Source: Planctomycetaceae bacterium (lineage in GTDB: Bacteria > Planctomycetota > Planctomycetia > Pirellulales > UBA1268). Taken from it: DNA of 43,527 nucleotides. The stretch is from contig JAIXPT010000440.1 in the NCBI GenBank assembly GCA_027486095.1, positions 1 through 43,527 on the forward strand, read 5' to 3'. Numbering within the stretch: the first letter of the stretch is position 1; each line of letters opens with the position of its first letter. Positions 1 to 8,776 of the stretch are shown here, piece after piece. The translations under genes and the position numbers were made by a program. The notes below the pieces were generated by a model. It ran no database searches. It was not told where the DNA came from and saw nothing but the letters and a program-made list of their open reading frames with translations.

Positions 1-603
1 CGTGTTTTCGTCGCGGATGATCTCGCCGAGCGACCAGCCCCCGTCGGCCTGCTCGGTCTGCGGGGCGGCCTGGTGCACGTGGATCGCCTTCTTGATGATT
101 GGCAGCTTCTTGCGGGCCAGGCCGAGCATGCGCGCCACTTCTTCCTGCGTCGGCGTGCGGCCGAGCACGTCCACGAGCCGGGCCGTGGCCCGCCGCCACT
201 TCGAGAGCAGTTCGACCATGTAGGCCGGAATGCGGATCGTCTTGCCCGAGTTGATCAGCGCCCGCTTGATCGACTGCTTGATCCAGTAGCTGGCGTAGGT
301 GCTGAAGCGGGTGCCGACCTTCGGGTCGAACCCCTCCACCGCCCGCAGGAGCCCGAGATTGCCCTCCTCGATCAGGTCGGGCAGCGGCAGGCCGCGGTTG
401 GCATAGCCACGGGCGATGTTCACCACGAGCCGCAGATTGGCCCGCACCATGTGGTCGCGGGCGGCGGCATCCCCCTTGGCGATCGCATAGGCGAGCCGCT
501 TCTCGTCGTCGGCATTCAGGAGCGAGGTGTCGTTGATCTCACGGAGGTAGGTCTCGAGCGGGCTCTGGACGGCGGACGAAGGCTTGCGCGGCTTTTCGGG
601 CAT
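1..603 (-). CDS. RNA polymerase sigma-70 factor, RpoD/SigA type (C-terminus beyond window)
   Basis: Reading the minus strand from the ATG at 603 gives 201 uninterrupted codons to the window edge. The ORF track omits it because no stop lies in the window. The protein starts MPEKPRKPSSAVQSPLETYL; PLETYLREIND is the region 1.2 signature. Region 2 follows, with LVVNIARGYANRGLPLPDL (2.1-2.2), a GNLGLLRAVEGFD core-binding segment and FSTYASYWIKQSIKRAL (2.3-2.4). The start of region 3 (TPTQEEVARML) follows, and the rest is outside. There is no long region 1.1, so it resembles short primary-like or group 2 sigma factors. It would bind core RNA polymerase and direct promoter recognition. The two plus-strand ORFs drawn over it (2-223 and 73-654) are shadows. 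Confidence 0.95.
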   Translation of the reverse strand, partial: MPEKPRKPSSAVQSPLETYLREINDTSLLNADDEKRLAYAIAKGDAAARDHMVRANLRLVVNIARGYANRGLPLPDLIEEGNLGLLRAVEGFDPKVGTRFSTYASYWIKQSIKRALINSGKTIRIPAYMVELLSKWRRATARLVDVLGRTPTQEEVARMLGLARKKLPIIKKAIHVHQAAPQTEQADGGWSLGEIIRDENT

Positions 604-771
604 GGAACGTCGCTCTCTTCAGGCAATCAAGAATGGCAAGAATGGATGGACTGAACGCACCACGAGATATCGGCGGGTCTGGCGGGCAACTGGACAGACG
701 GGAGAAGCAGGGCGGCGCGTGCGGGCTGGCACGGTCGTGCGGGCTGGAGAAACACGTCGCCTTTGCCCCTT

Positions 772-798
772 TCGAATCAAGCCTGCTCGAATCAAGCC
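772..798. repeat. Short tandem direct repeat TCGAATCAAGCC
   Basis: The 12-base word TCGAATCAAGCC occurs at 772-783 and again at 787-798, a 15-base period. The second copy contains the stop codon of the metallophosphoesterase gene. It could be simple slippage at the gene's 3' end. No function is evident. Confidence 0.6.
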
Positions 799-1652
799 AG
801 CGCCCACTCGAAGCACACGAGCTCCGGCGCGGCTCCGAGCCGCACCGGAATGAGCGACGTGCCGATGCCGCGCGAGACATACATGGGCGGCCCCGCCTTG
901 CGATACCAGCCGGCGACGTAGCCGCCGCTCCCCGAGGGCAGCGCGAGCGCCACGCCCCAGGGCGCCACCTGCCCGCCGTGCGTGTGGCCGGCGAGCACGA
1001 GATCCACCGGGTGATCGGCCGGCATCGCGACGACGTCGCGCGAGAGCGGGCAGTGCGCAAGCACGAGATGATTCGGGGTCGGCGGGGCGTGGTGGAGCGC
1101 CGCCGCGGCGTCGGGCCTGCCGCTGCGCAGGTCGTCGAGGCCGGTGATCCGCACCCGCGTGCCCGCCGCGGCGAATTCGACCGAGCGGTTCACGAGCAGC
1201 TCGATGCCGTGGCTCTCGTAGAGGCGGTCGAGGGCTTCGCGCGGCACCCCGGCCTCGTATTCCCAGTTGCCGAGGATCGCGAACCGGCGCGGGCCGGCGG
1301 GGCATTCACGCAAAAACGTCTCCAGCTGCCAGAGATCGCGCCGGTGGTCGATCATGTCGCCCGTGAACAGGATCGCGTCGGGCCGGGCGTCATGCAGCCC
1401 CTCGAGCAGGCGTGTCTCGAGGCGGCCGATGCGGTGCAGATGGAGGTCGCTGACCTGCAGCATGCGCAGCCGTGCATCGGGCCGGGAGCCGCGGCTGGCA
1501 AGCGCGTGGGTGGTCGTCTCGAGCCGCTGGGGCGTGATCACGAGCCCGTCCACGGCAGCGGCCGTCGGCAGCCCCACGGCCGCGAGCCCACCGGCGGCGA
1601 GCCAGCGGCGGCGGCTGATGCCCGCGGTCGCGCAGGGCGCCGGATCACTCAT
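792..1652 (-). CDS. Exported metallophosphoesterase (YaeI-like)
   Basis: 286 residues. The calcineurin-like phosphoesterase motifs occur in order: QVSDLHLH (metal-binding D and H), LFTGDMIDH, ILGNWEYE (the usual GNHE with His replaced by Trp), LVLAHCP and LAGHTHGGQ. This is the layout of the YkuE/YaeI subgroup, which acts on phosphodiester or pyrophosphate bonds, often of lipid-linked substrates. The N-terminus has SRRRWLAAGGLAAVG, a twin-arginine-like motif followed by a hydrophobic stretch, so export by Tat is likely. Its ATG overlaps the stop of the upstream hydrolase by four bases (ATGA), indicating translational coupling. The substrate cannot be told from sequence. The Asn-Trp in place of Asn-His in the third motif deserves attention, because that His normally helps protonate the leaving group. 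Confidence 0.88.
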   Translation of the reverse strand: MSDPAPCATAGISRRRWLAAGGLAAVGLPTAAAVDGLVITPQRLETTTHALASRGSRPDARLRMLQVSDLHLHRIGRLETRLLEGLHDARPDAILFTGDMIDHRRDLWQLETFLRECPAGPRRFAILGNWEYEAGVPREALDRLYESHGIELLVNRSVEFAAAGTRVRITGLDDLRSGRPDAAAALHHAPPTPNHLVLAHCPLSRDVVAMPADHPVDLVLAGHTHGGQVAPWGVALALPSGSGGYVAGWYRKAGPPMYVSRGIGTSLIPVRLGAAPELVCFEWALA

Positions 1653-2809
1653 GGCGGGCTCGAGCCGGTAGCCCGCACCCCGGGGCCGAGCGTGCGGTCG
1701 AGAAATTCGACGAGCGCCCGGCCGGCCGGCGTGCCACGGTCGAGCGCGGGACGGTGGGCCGTGCCCGCGAGGATCACAAGCGTGCTATCCACGCCGACGG
1801 CCCGCAGCGCCGCATCGAGGGCGACGCTCTGCGCCGTGGGGATCGTCTCGTCGCGATCGCCGTGCACGACAAGGCAGGGCGGATCATCGGCCGACACATA
1901 CGAGAGCGGGCTCGCCCGTTGGGCGGCTTCGCGAAATTCCGCGAGCGGCCCGCCGACGAGCAGGCTCGCCGGCGACGAGGGCCGGTCGTGCGCAGGCCCG
2001 AGCGACGTGAGGTGGGTGGGCGCCGCCACCGTGCCCACCGCCGCCACCCGCGCGTCGGCCGGGGCCGCGAGCCCCACGAGCGCGGCCAGATGGCCACCGG
2101 CGCCCGCGCCCAGCACGGCGATCCGCTCGGGGTCGATGCCCCACACCTGCGCCGTCCGCCGAATCTCGTCGAGCGCCGCGCGGCAGTCGTCGAGCTGCGC
2201 GGGAAACGTGGCCGAATCGGAGAGGCGATAGCCGATGCTTGCCACGGCATAGCCCTCGTCCGCAAGCCACCGCACGGGGCAGTCGGCCCGGGAGCCGTCC
2301 CGCCAGGTGTCGCCGTGAATCCACACCACGAGCGGCATGCCACCGCCCGAACAGCCCGCCGGCAGGTACATGTCGAACCGCTGGCGGGCGTCGGCCGTGG
2401 GCAGCGAAGGCTGGTCGCGATGCACGAGGAGCGCGGCGCGGGGCGGCCCGTCTGCGGGCCCCCCGAACGGCGATTCGAGTGTCGAATCGACATGGAGCGC
2501 GGCGGATGGCGAGCGCGCCATGAGCCCGTCGGGCACGGCGAGGCCGCTCTCGGGCAGCGCGGCGGGCGCCGCCACACCCACGGGCAGATCGTCGAGCGGC
2601 ATGCGCCGCCGCGCGGCGGCCCGCCGCTGGGCCCGCCGCGAGGGACGCCGGGCAGGGGCCGCCTCCGCCTCGAAGGGCGCGTCGGCCGTGGCCCGCGGAT
2701 CACCCCGCCAGGCGAGTTCTACCGCCGCCCAGTCGCGCTCCATCGCCGCGGCCAACGAGCTGCCGCAGACAAGGGCCGCGGCGAGGAGCACACCGGGAAG
2801 CAGTTTCAT
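1649..2809 (-). CDS. Secreted alpha/beta hydrolase-fold protein lacking the nucleophile Ser
   Basis: 386 residues. A signal peptide (MKLLPGVLLAAALVCGSSLAAA) is followed by about 110 residues of Arg/Ala/Pro-rich low-complexity sequence. An esterase/BD-FAE-like domain then runs from about residue 125: VVWIHGDTWRDGS gives the HG oxyanion region, YAVASIGYRLS is a typical strand, HGDRDETIP carries the acid and GTAHRPA the catalytic His. The nucleophile elbow reads LGAGAGGHLAAL where family members have GxSAGG; the codon is GGC, so Ser has become Gly. The fold and other catalytic residues are kept, so it may be a binding protein or pseudo-enzyme. It starts 26 bases after the YidB-like gene and overlaps the metallophosphoesterase by ATGA, so these form one unit. 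No strong Shine-Dalgarno is visible at the chosen ATG. Confidence 0.85.
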   Translation of the reverse strand: MKLLPGVLLAAALVCGSSLAAAMERDWAAVELAWRGDPRATADAPFEAEAAPARRPSRRAQRRAAARRRMPLDDLPVGVAAPAALPESGLAVPDGLMARSPSAALHVDSTLESPFGGPADGPPRAALLVHRDQPSLPTADARQRFDMYLPAGCSGGGMPLVVWIHGDTWRDGSRADCPVRWLADEGYAVASIGYRLSDSATFPAQLDDCRAALDEIRRTAQVWGIDPERIAVLGAGAGGHLAALVGLAAPADARVAAVGTVAAPTHLTSLGPAHDRPSSPASLLVGGPLAEFREAAQRASPLSYVSADDPPCLVVHGDRDETIPTAQSVALDAALRAVGVDSTLVILAGTAHRPALDRGTPAGRALVEFLDRTLGPGVRATGSSPP

Positions 2810-2835
2810 CGGAGCACCGGCTCGGGGGCGCCGGG

Positions 2836-3267
2836 CTAACGACGGGCCTGGAGTTGGCCCGACGGCGTGAGCTCGTCGATGATCTTCGGGATGTAGCGGC
2901 TGAGCACTTCGGCGAGCCGCTCACGGTCGATGTTGCGCTGCCGGGCGATCTGGTCGAGCTCACTGCCGCCGAACACATCCTCGATCTGCCGCCGGCTCAC
3001 CGGCTTGTTGGGGCCGGTGCGCACCCAGGAATCGACCTCGTCGCGCATCCCCTTCTCCTCGAACTGCTTGACGACGTCGGGCAGCTTCTGGGCCTGGCCG
3101 CCCCCGAAGATCTGCTTGAAGATCTCCGCCAGATCATCGGGCGAAGGCATGCCTGACGGGCCGGCCTGCGGGGCGCGGGGCTGCGGCTGCGGGGCGCGCT
3201 GGGGGGCCGGCTGCTGCTGCGCGGCGCCTTCGAGCACCTGCTTCAAGATCTCGCCGAGAATATCCAT
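2836..3267 (-). CDS. YidB-like (DUF937) protein
   Basis: 143 residues from the ATG at 3267 (MDILGEILKQVLEG). The longer 243-residue ORF in the track adds only shadow sequence upstream. After a Gln/Pro/Ala-rich linker (residues 18-45), the conserved part has an amphipathic helix (DDLAEIFKQIFGG), then DSWVRTGPNKPVSRRQIEDV and an end in IPKIIDELTPSGQL. This matches the YidB arrangement, in which a WxxxGxNxPVs motif precedes an alpha-helical bundle and PKxIDxLTPxG. The family has no established biochemical role. It is the first gene of a likely three-gene run with the hydrolase and the metallophosphoesterase. The family call is from recalled consensus. Confidence 0.8.
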   Translation of the reverse strand: MDILGEILKQVLEGAAQQQPAPQRAPQPQPRAPQAGPSGMPSPDDLAEIFKQIFGGGQAQKLPDVVKQFEEKGMRDEVDSWVRTGPNKPVSRRQIEDVFGGSELDQIARQRNIDRERLAEVLSRYIPKIIDELTPSGQLQARR

Positions 3268-3409
3268 CGTGGCTCTCCGTCGTCGGAAGAAGGGATTGGT
3301 CGGGAGCCGCAGCGGTGCAGGCTCCATTGATCGCAGTCTACGGGCGGGTGGGGGCCGGGGAAAGCCACTGGTCGATCGCGGCCGTGCTCCCGGCCATGCC
3401 GCCCACGCG

Positions 3410-4792
3410 TCAGCGGTCGAGCTGGGCGCGGAGCGTCGCCCGATCGACACCCAAGAGGCGGGCGGCAGCCGTGCGATTGCCCCCAGCCCGTTCGAGGGCC
3501 TCGTGGGCGAGGGCCGTTTCGACGATCCCGACGAGGCGTTCGTGGAGGTCGCCGGCCGCTGCCGCATTGCTCGGCCAGCGCTCCGCCACCCAGGCTTTCA
3601 CGACACCGGCAACCGATTCATCGGAAGCCGTGTTCGTCGCCGCTGCACCCGCAGCCGGCGCGGGCGGCAGGTGCTCCGGCCGCAGGGCGGCGCCGCGGGC
3701 GACGACGCATGCGTATTCGACGGCGTGCTCCAGTTCGCGGACGTTGCCGGGCCACGGCCGCGCCCGGATGGCGTCGAGAAAGGCGTCGGTGACGTGGGGC
3801 TGCGGCCCGGTGCACCGCGTGAGAAACCAGTCGATGAGGTTCGGCACGTCGTCGAGCCGTGCCGCGAGCGGCGGCATCGAAATCGGAAACACGTTGAGCC
3901 GGTGATAGAGATCTTCGCGGAACTCCCCGGCCGCGATCGCCGCCGCCAGGTCGCGATTGGTGGCCGTAATCACGCGGACATCGACGTGCCGGGATGCCGC
4001 CGAGCCCACCGGCGTGATCTCGCCCTGCTCGAGCACCCGGAGGAGCTTCACCTGCACCTCGGGGGGCGCCTCGCCGATCTCGTCGAGGAAGAGCGTGCCG
4101 CCGCCGGCCAGTTCGAAGAGACCCTGGCGATCGCCCGCGGCGCCGGTGAACGCGCCACGCACGTGGCCGAAGAGTTCGCTCTCGATCACGCTCGGTGAGA
4201 GCGCCGCGAGGCTCGTCGCGAGATATGGCCGATCGCGGCGTGGGCCGTGGGTGTGGATCGCGCGGGCAGCGAGATCCTTGCCGGTGCCGGTGGCGCCGGT
4301 CACGAGCACCGGCAGGTTTGTCGGGGCAACGAGCGCGATCTGCTTGAACACCTGCTGCATCGGGGCCGATCGACCGACCAGCCGCCAGGCGGGGGCGAGG
4401 CCGGCATCGACGATCGTGTCGCGTGCGTGCGGCACGTCGGCCAGTGCCCGGGCGACCACCTCTGCCACCTGCTCGAGATCGAACGGCTTCACGAGATAGT
4501 CGAAGGCACCGGCCTTCGTGGCCCGCACGGCCGTTTCGAGGTCACCAAAGGCCGTCATCACGACGATCCGCGCCGCGGGGGCGAGGGTCTTGAGCTCGGG
4601 GAGCGCCGCGAGGCCGTCGCGGCCCGGTAAACGGACGTCGAGAAGCAGCGCGTCGGGAGCGAACCGGCCGCAGGTGTCGAGGGCGGCCTCGACCGACGCA
4701 GCCACCTCTACATCGTGCCCCTCGTCGCCGAGCACTTCGCGCAGGCTCCAGCCGATGGCCGGCTCGTCGTCGATAATCAGGATGCGACTCAT
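3410..4792 (-). CDS. NtrC-family sigma-54-dependent response regulator
   Basis: 460 residues starting MSRILIIDDEPAIGWSL at 4792; the 599-residue track ORF is extended by shadow sequence. The receiver domain (about 1-120) has the acidic pair in IIDDEP, the phospho-acceptor Asp in LLLDVRLPGRDG, the Thr switch in VVMTAFGD and Lys in YLVKPF. The AAA+ domain (about 145-375) has Walker A GATGTGKD, the sigma-54 loop GAFTGA, Walker B GGTLFLDEIGE and a DVRVITATNRDL sensor. The C-terminus (about 430-460) is a Fis-type helix-turn-helix, GGNRTAAARLLGVDRATL. It should activate sigma-54 promoters when phosphorylated by the adjoining kinase, whose stop codon overlaps this gene's start by ATGA. No sigma-54 type GG-N10-GC promoter was recognised with confidence in the window. 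Confidence 0.95.
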   Translation of the reverse strand: MSRILIIDDEPAIGWSLREVLGDEGHDVEVAASVEAALDTCGRFAPDALLLDVRLPGRDGLAALPELKTLAPAARIVVMTAFGDLETAVRATKAGAFDYLVKPFDLEQVAEVVARALADVPHARDTIVDAGLAPAWRLVGRSAPMQQVFKQIALVAPTNLPVLVTGATGTGKDLAARAIHTHGPRRDRPYLATSLAALSPSVIESELFGHVRGAFTGAAGDRQGLFELAGGGTLFLDEIGEAPPEVQVKLLRVLEQGEITPVGSAASRHVDVRVITATNRDLAAAIAAGEFREDLYHRLNVFPISMPPLAARLDDVPNLIDWFLTRCTGPQPHVTDAFLDAIRARPWPGNVRELEHAVEYACVVARGAALRPEHLPPAPAAGAAATNTASDESVAGVVKAWVAERWPSNAAAAGDLHERLVGIVETALAHEALERAGGNRTAAARLLGVDRATLRAQLDR

Positions 4793-6198
4793 GTCGGCGG
4801 TTGTATCAGGTGCTGCTGCGACGATGCTGCCAGTGTCTCTGCTGGCAGCACGATCGCAAACCGGGTGTGGCGGGGTCCGCGTTCCCAGGAGAGCGCCCCG
4901 CCATGCTCCTCGGCCACGGCCTTCGCGATCGCCAGGCCGAGGCCGATCCCTTCGGGCTTGGTGGTCACGAACGGGTCGCCAAGCACGTCGTGAATGGATG
5001 CCGCCGGCCCAGGCCCCGAGTCTTCCACGGCCAGGGCGGCTTGACCGTGGGCCGCGGTGCCCGTGAGCCGCACCAGCCCGCCCCGGCCAGCCGCCTCGAT
5101 GCCGTTGAGCGCGAGGTTCACGAGTGCCGCCCGCAGGGATTCGGGCCGGCCCTCGAGGGTGATGCCGGTGGGAAGCTCGCATTCGAGCCGCACGCCGGCA
5201 TGCTCGCACCGCGGGGCGGTGAGATCGCGGACCGCCGCCAGCAGGTCATCCACGGCGACTGGGCCACGAGCCGCCTCGGTGGGGCGGCCGAGGGCCAAGA
5301 GGCCGCGCACTTCCTCCTCGACGATCGCCAACTGCCGCGCGGCGATCGCCAGACTGTCGTCTGCGCGCCCCGCTCCCGTGCCGCTACAGCGGCGGGCGTG
5401 GACATCGATCGCCAGCCGGGCCCCGGTGATGGCGTTGCGCAGTTCGTGGGCAAAACCGGCGGCGAGTTGACCGAGCAGTCGCTGCCGCTCGCCGGCGACG
5501 AGCGACGTGCGCAGCTCCTGGAGCGTGGCGCTCATCCGATTGACGCCCGCGGCCAAGCGCGCGACCTCGTCGGCACCGCTGCCGGCGGGCAATTGCTGGC
5601 CGAAGTCACCCGCCGCGATCCGCTCCACATGCCGCTCGACCGCCGTGATGCGCGTCGCCAGCGACCGCGTCATCCAGAGCGAGAGCGGCACGAGCAGGCC
5701 GAGCGTGGCGGCCGCGACGGCGAGCACGGGCCAGACGGTCTCGAGGGCCGCGGCGAGCACGGGTTTCTCAGGGGTCAAGACAAGGACCGTCTCGGGGCGC
5801 ACACCCGTCGCCTGGGCACGGCCGAGGCGATAGCGCACACCACCGAAAGTGATCTGGCCAGCCTCGACGGCGGCGGCCCAGGTGGCGTTGCCCGTGTCGG
5901 CGAGGTGATCGGCCGGGAGGGAGCTCAGTCCGGCTTGCCGGCCCGCCGTATCCCAGACCACGAAGTGACTGCCGGTGAGCGCAAAGAGCGCGTCGAGCAC
6001 CGCGGGCGACAAGGCCACGCGCGTGCTCGCGAGCGCCGTGGCCACGCGGGCCTGCTGTTCGCGTGCCGCCGCCGCGGCCCGGCGGGTGGCCAGCCACGCG
6101 GAGAAGGCCACGTTCAGGAGCACGCCTGCCAGCACGAGGCCCACCACGGGCAGGACCAGCCGGGCGGTGAGCGATTCTCTTCGTGGGCTCCCAAGCAT
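4789..6198 (-). CDS. Membrane sensor histidine kinase, partner of the NtrC-type regulator
   Basis: 469 residues from the ATG at 6198 (MLGSPRRESL). The first membrane helix is at about 13-34 (VLPVVGLVLAGVLLNVAFS). A periplasmic sensing part of about 110 residues follows, then a second membrane helix (WPVLAVAAATLGLLVPLSLW), a HAMP domain with DEVARLAAGVNRM, and the dimerisation/phospho-acceptor helix QLAAGFAHELRNAITG with the phosphorylated His. The ATPase domain has the N box ALVNLALNGIEAAG, G1 VEDSGPGP and G2 GIGLGLAIAKAV. This is NtrB/AtoS-like. It is cotranscribed with the regulator (4-base overlap) and divergent from the ATPase pseudogene 110 bases away. The input signal is unknown; the periplasmic part resembles no domain I can name. 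Confidence 0.93.
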   Translation of the reverse strand: MLGSPRRESLTARLVLPVVGLVLAGVLLNVAFSAWLATRRAAAAAREQQARVATALASTRVALSPAVLDALFALTGSHFVVWDTAGRQAGLSSLPADHLADTGNATWAAAVEAGQITFGGVRYRLGRAQATGVRPETVLVLTPEKPVLAAALETVWPVLAVAAATLGLLVPLSLWMTRSLATRITAVERHVERIAAGDFGQQLPAGSGADEVARLAAGVNRMSATLQELRTSLVAGERQRLLGQLAAGFAHELRNAITGARLAIDVHARRCSGTGAGRADDSLAIAARQLAIVEEEVRGLLALGRPTEAARGPVAVDDLLAAVRDLTAPRCEHAGVRLECELPTGITLEGRPESLRAALVNLALNGIEAAGRGGLVRLTGTAAHGQAALAVEDSGPGPAASIHDVLGDPFVTTKPEGIGLGLAIAKAVAEEHGGALSWERGPRHTRFAIVLPAETLAASSQQHLIQPPT

Positions 6199-6307
6199 GC
6201 CCCAAGTGTCGCCGGAACGAGGGCCGGGTTCCACTCGCGGCGTGGCACTGGCCCGCCGTGGAGCGATAAGGTGTGTGGCCTTCGCGCTTTCAAGGCCGGG
6301 CGTTTCC

Positions 6308-8588
6308 ATGCCGTTCCCCGCCACGCTGCCGTTTTCAGCGACCGCCCATCGGGCCGTGAACGCCCAAGCCGATGCGCTGGTCATCGACGCCGCGGGGGCC
6401 GATGCGGCTGTGGCCTGCGCGCGGCTGGCGACCACGCCAGAGGGCCTCACCGCCGCGGAGGCTCGGCAGCGGCTCGATCGGCACGGGCCCAACACGATTG
6501 CCCAGTCGGCAGGGGAGGAGCCGCTCGCGCTCCTCTGCAAGGCGGCCCTCAATCCGCTCGTGCTGCTTCTCGCGATCCTCGGCGGCTCGTCGTTGGCCAC
6601 GGGCGACGCCGTCTCGGCTGCGATCATGGCGGTGATGCTTGCCCTCGGCGTGGGGCTGCGGTTCCTGCAAGAGTGGCGGGCGCACGCTCTTGGGCGGCAT
6701 GTCACGGTCGCTCGAGGCCCCCGAGCCGCCCACGGCGTTCGATGTCGGGCTCGAAAGGTTCACGTGGCTGATGGTGGGCGTCGTGGCGGTGATGGTGCCG
6801 CTCGTGTTCCTGATCAACGGCCTTACCAAGGGGAACTGGGGCGATGCGTTTTTGTTCGCGCTGGCCGTGGGCGTGGGGATCACGCCGGAGATGCTGCCGA
6901 TGATCGTGACGGTGTGTCTCTCGCGGGGGGCCCTCATGCTCGCCCACGAGCGCGTGATCGTGAAGCATCTCGACGCGATCCAGAACCTCGGCGGCATGGA
7001 CGTGCTTTGCACCGACAAGACAGGCACGCTCACGCTCGACCGCATCATCCTCGAGCGCCACTGCGACGTGCTGTTGCGCGACGATCCCGAGGTGCTGCGC
7101 TACGCCTGGCTCAACAGCCACTTTCAGACCGGCCTGAAAAACCTGCTCGACCGGGCGATCCTCGACCATGAGGAGCTGCGCGAACACGTGGCGAAGGCGG
7201 GCTGGGAGAAGGTGGATGAGATTCCCTTCGACTTCTCCCGCCGGGTGATGTCGGTCGTCGTTTCGGCGCCCGGTGGCACGCGGCTGCTCGTCTGCAAGGG
7301 GGCGCCCGAGGCGGTCTACGCCCGGTGCTCGGGGTTCGCGCTCGACGGGCGGGTGGAGCCATTGGGGCATGGGGCGCTCGAGCGGCTCGAGCGGGAGTTC
7401 GAGCGGCTCTCCGCCGACGGCTTCCGCGTGCTCGCGATCGCCTGCCGCGACGTCGAGGCGCAGCCCGCCTACGGCCGCGACGACGAGCATGATCTCGTGC
7501 TCCGCGGCTACGTGGCGTTTCTCGACCCGCCCAAGGATTCGGCGGCCGCGGCTCTGGCGGCGCTTCGTGCCGGCGGCATCGCCGTGAAGGTGCTCACCGG
7601 AGACAACGAACTCGTCAGCCGGAAGGTGTGCGGCGCCGTGGGGATCGATGCCGGCGCCGTGCTCCTTGGCCGCGAGGTGGACATGCTCGACGACCAGGCG
7701 CTCGCGGCCGCAGCCTCGCGGGCCACGCTCCTGGCCCGGCTCTCGCCCCAGCAGAAGGAGCGGGTCGTGCATGCGCTCAGGCGGGCTGGCCACGTGGTCG
7801 GGTTCCTCGGAGATGGCATCAACGACGCGCCGGCCTTGCGGGCCGCCGACGTCGGGATCTCGGTCGATTCGGCGGTGGACATCGCCCGGGCGAGCGCCGA
7901 CTGCGTGCTTCTCGAGAAAGACCTCGAGGTGCTCGAGGCGGGCGTGCGGGTGGGCCGGAAGGTGTTCGTGAACATCCTCAAGTATGTCCGCATGGGGGCG
8001 AGCTCGAACTTCGGCAACATGCTGAGCGTGTTGGGGGCGAGCGTATTCCTGCCGTTCGTGCCGATGACGCCGCTCCAGATCCTGACGAACAACCTGCTCT
8101 ACGACTGCTCGCAGGTGCCGATCCCGACCGACGACGTCGATCCGGAACTCGTGGCCCGGCCGCGGCCCTGGTCAGTCGGGCAGATCTCGCGGTTCATCCT
8201 GCTCGTGGGGCCAGTGAGCTCGCTCTTCGACTTCACGACGTTCGCCGCGCTCTGGTTTCTCTTCGGCTGCGCCGATCCTGAGCGGACGGCGGTCTTTCAC
8301 ACCGGCTGGTTCGTGGAATCGCTCGTCACGCAGACATTCATCATCCACGTGATCCGCACCGATCGCATGCCGTTTATCCAGAGCCGGGCGAGCACGGCGC
8401 TCGTGGCGACGACGGCGGCCGTGATCGCCGCGGGCATCTGGCTCGCCGACTCGCCGCTCGGCCGGAAGTTTGGCTTCGTGCCGCTGCCCTGGTCCTACTG
8501 GCCGTTTCTACTCGCGACCGTCGTGGCCTACGCCACCGCGACTCACCTCGTGAAATCGTGGCTCGTGCGGCGGGGCTGGATCGACTGA
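6308..8588 (+). pseudogene. mgtA: MgtA-type P-type ATPase, actuator domain deleted and frame shifted
   Basis: Two overlapping frames make up one broken gene. The first (ATG 6308) encodes the N-terminal part and membrane helices 1-2, ending with recognisable LGVGLRFLQEWRA near 6680. The second frame picks up at RTLLGGMSRSL and TAFDVGLERFTWLM (helix 3), then GVGITPEMLPMIVT, the phosphorylation loop CTDKTGTLT, HLDAIQNLGGMD, VLTGDNE, GDGINDAPAL and the C-terminal helices to 8588. In intact Mg2+-importing ATPases these two pieces are separated by the whole actuator domain with its TGES loop, roughly 150 residues. That domain is absent and the join is out of frame, so no functional pump can be made. 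The rest is well preserved, suggesting a recent deletion or an assembly error. The Mg2+ substrate is inferred from the helix 4 and TWLNSH-type motifs. Confidence 0.85.
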
Positions 8589-8688
8589 CGCGAAGCACGC
8601 CCGGTCTCCTGCAACGTACCCGGACGCTATACAAGGTTTACAAACCGTTTGCGTACGGCACGACTTATTGCGTTTCCATGAATACTCC

Positions 8689-8716
8689 TTGCATACATTA
8701 GCAAACGTTCTATATT
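8689..8716 (+). promoter_or_regulatory. Likely sigma-70 promoter for the DUF1559 operon
   Basis: TTGCAT at 8689-8694, a 16-base spacer and TATATT at 8711-8716, in a locally AT-rich stretch 60 bases before the chosen start codon. Upstream lie an inverted repeat GGTTTACAAACC (8635-8646) and the pair CGTTTGC (8646-8652) / GCAAACG (8701-8707), possible operator elements. CTATACAA at 8627-8634 resembles the sites in front of other genes in the window. Confidence 0.5.
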
Positions 8717-8776
8717 TATTCGCAGAGGGCGAGCGCGGTGGTAGTGGCACTTGGAACTGGCGCGGGGAGCGGAGCC

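Noticed and set aside
2-654. Two plus-strand ORFs at the left edge
   Set aside because: They are the antisense of a clear sigma-70 factor whose frame is open to the window edge.
4801-6771. 656-residue plus-strand ORF opposite the histidine kinase
   Set aside because: Shadow of a GC-rich coding region. Arg/Gly/His-rich with no domain, while the minus-strand frame has complete kinase motifs.
6639-8588. Considered the second ATPase frame as an independent shorter gene
   Set aside because: Its first residues before RTLLGGMSRSL match nothing, and a pump without helices 1-2 and the actuator domain is not a known functional form.
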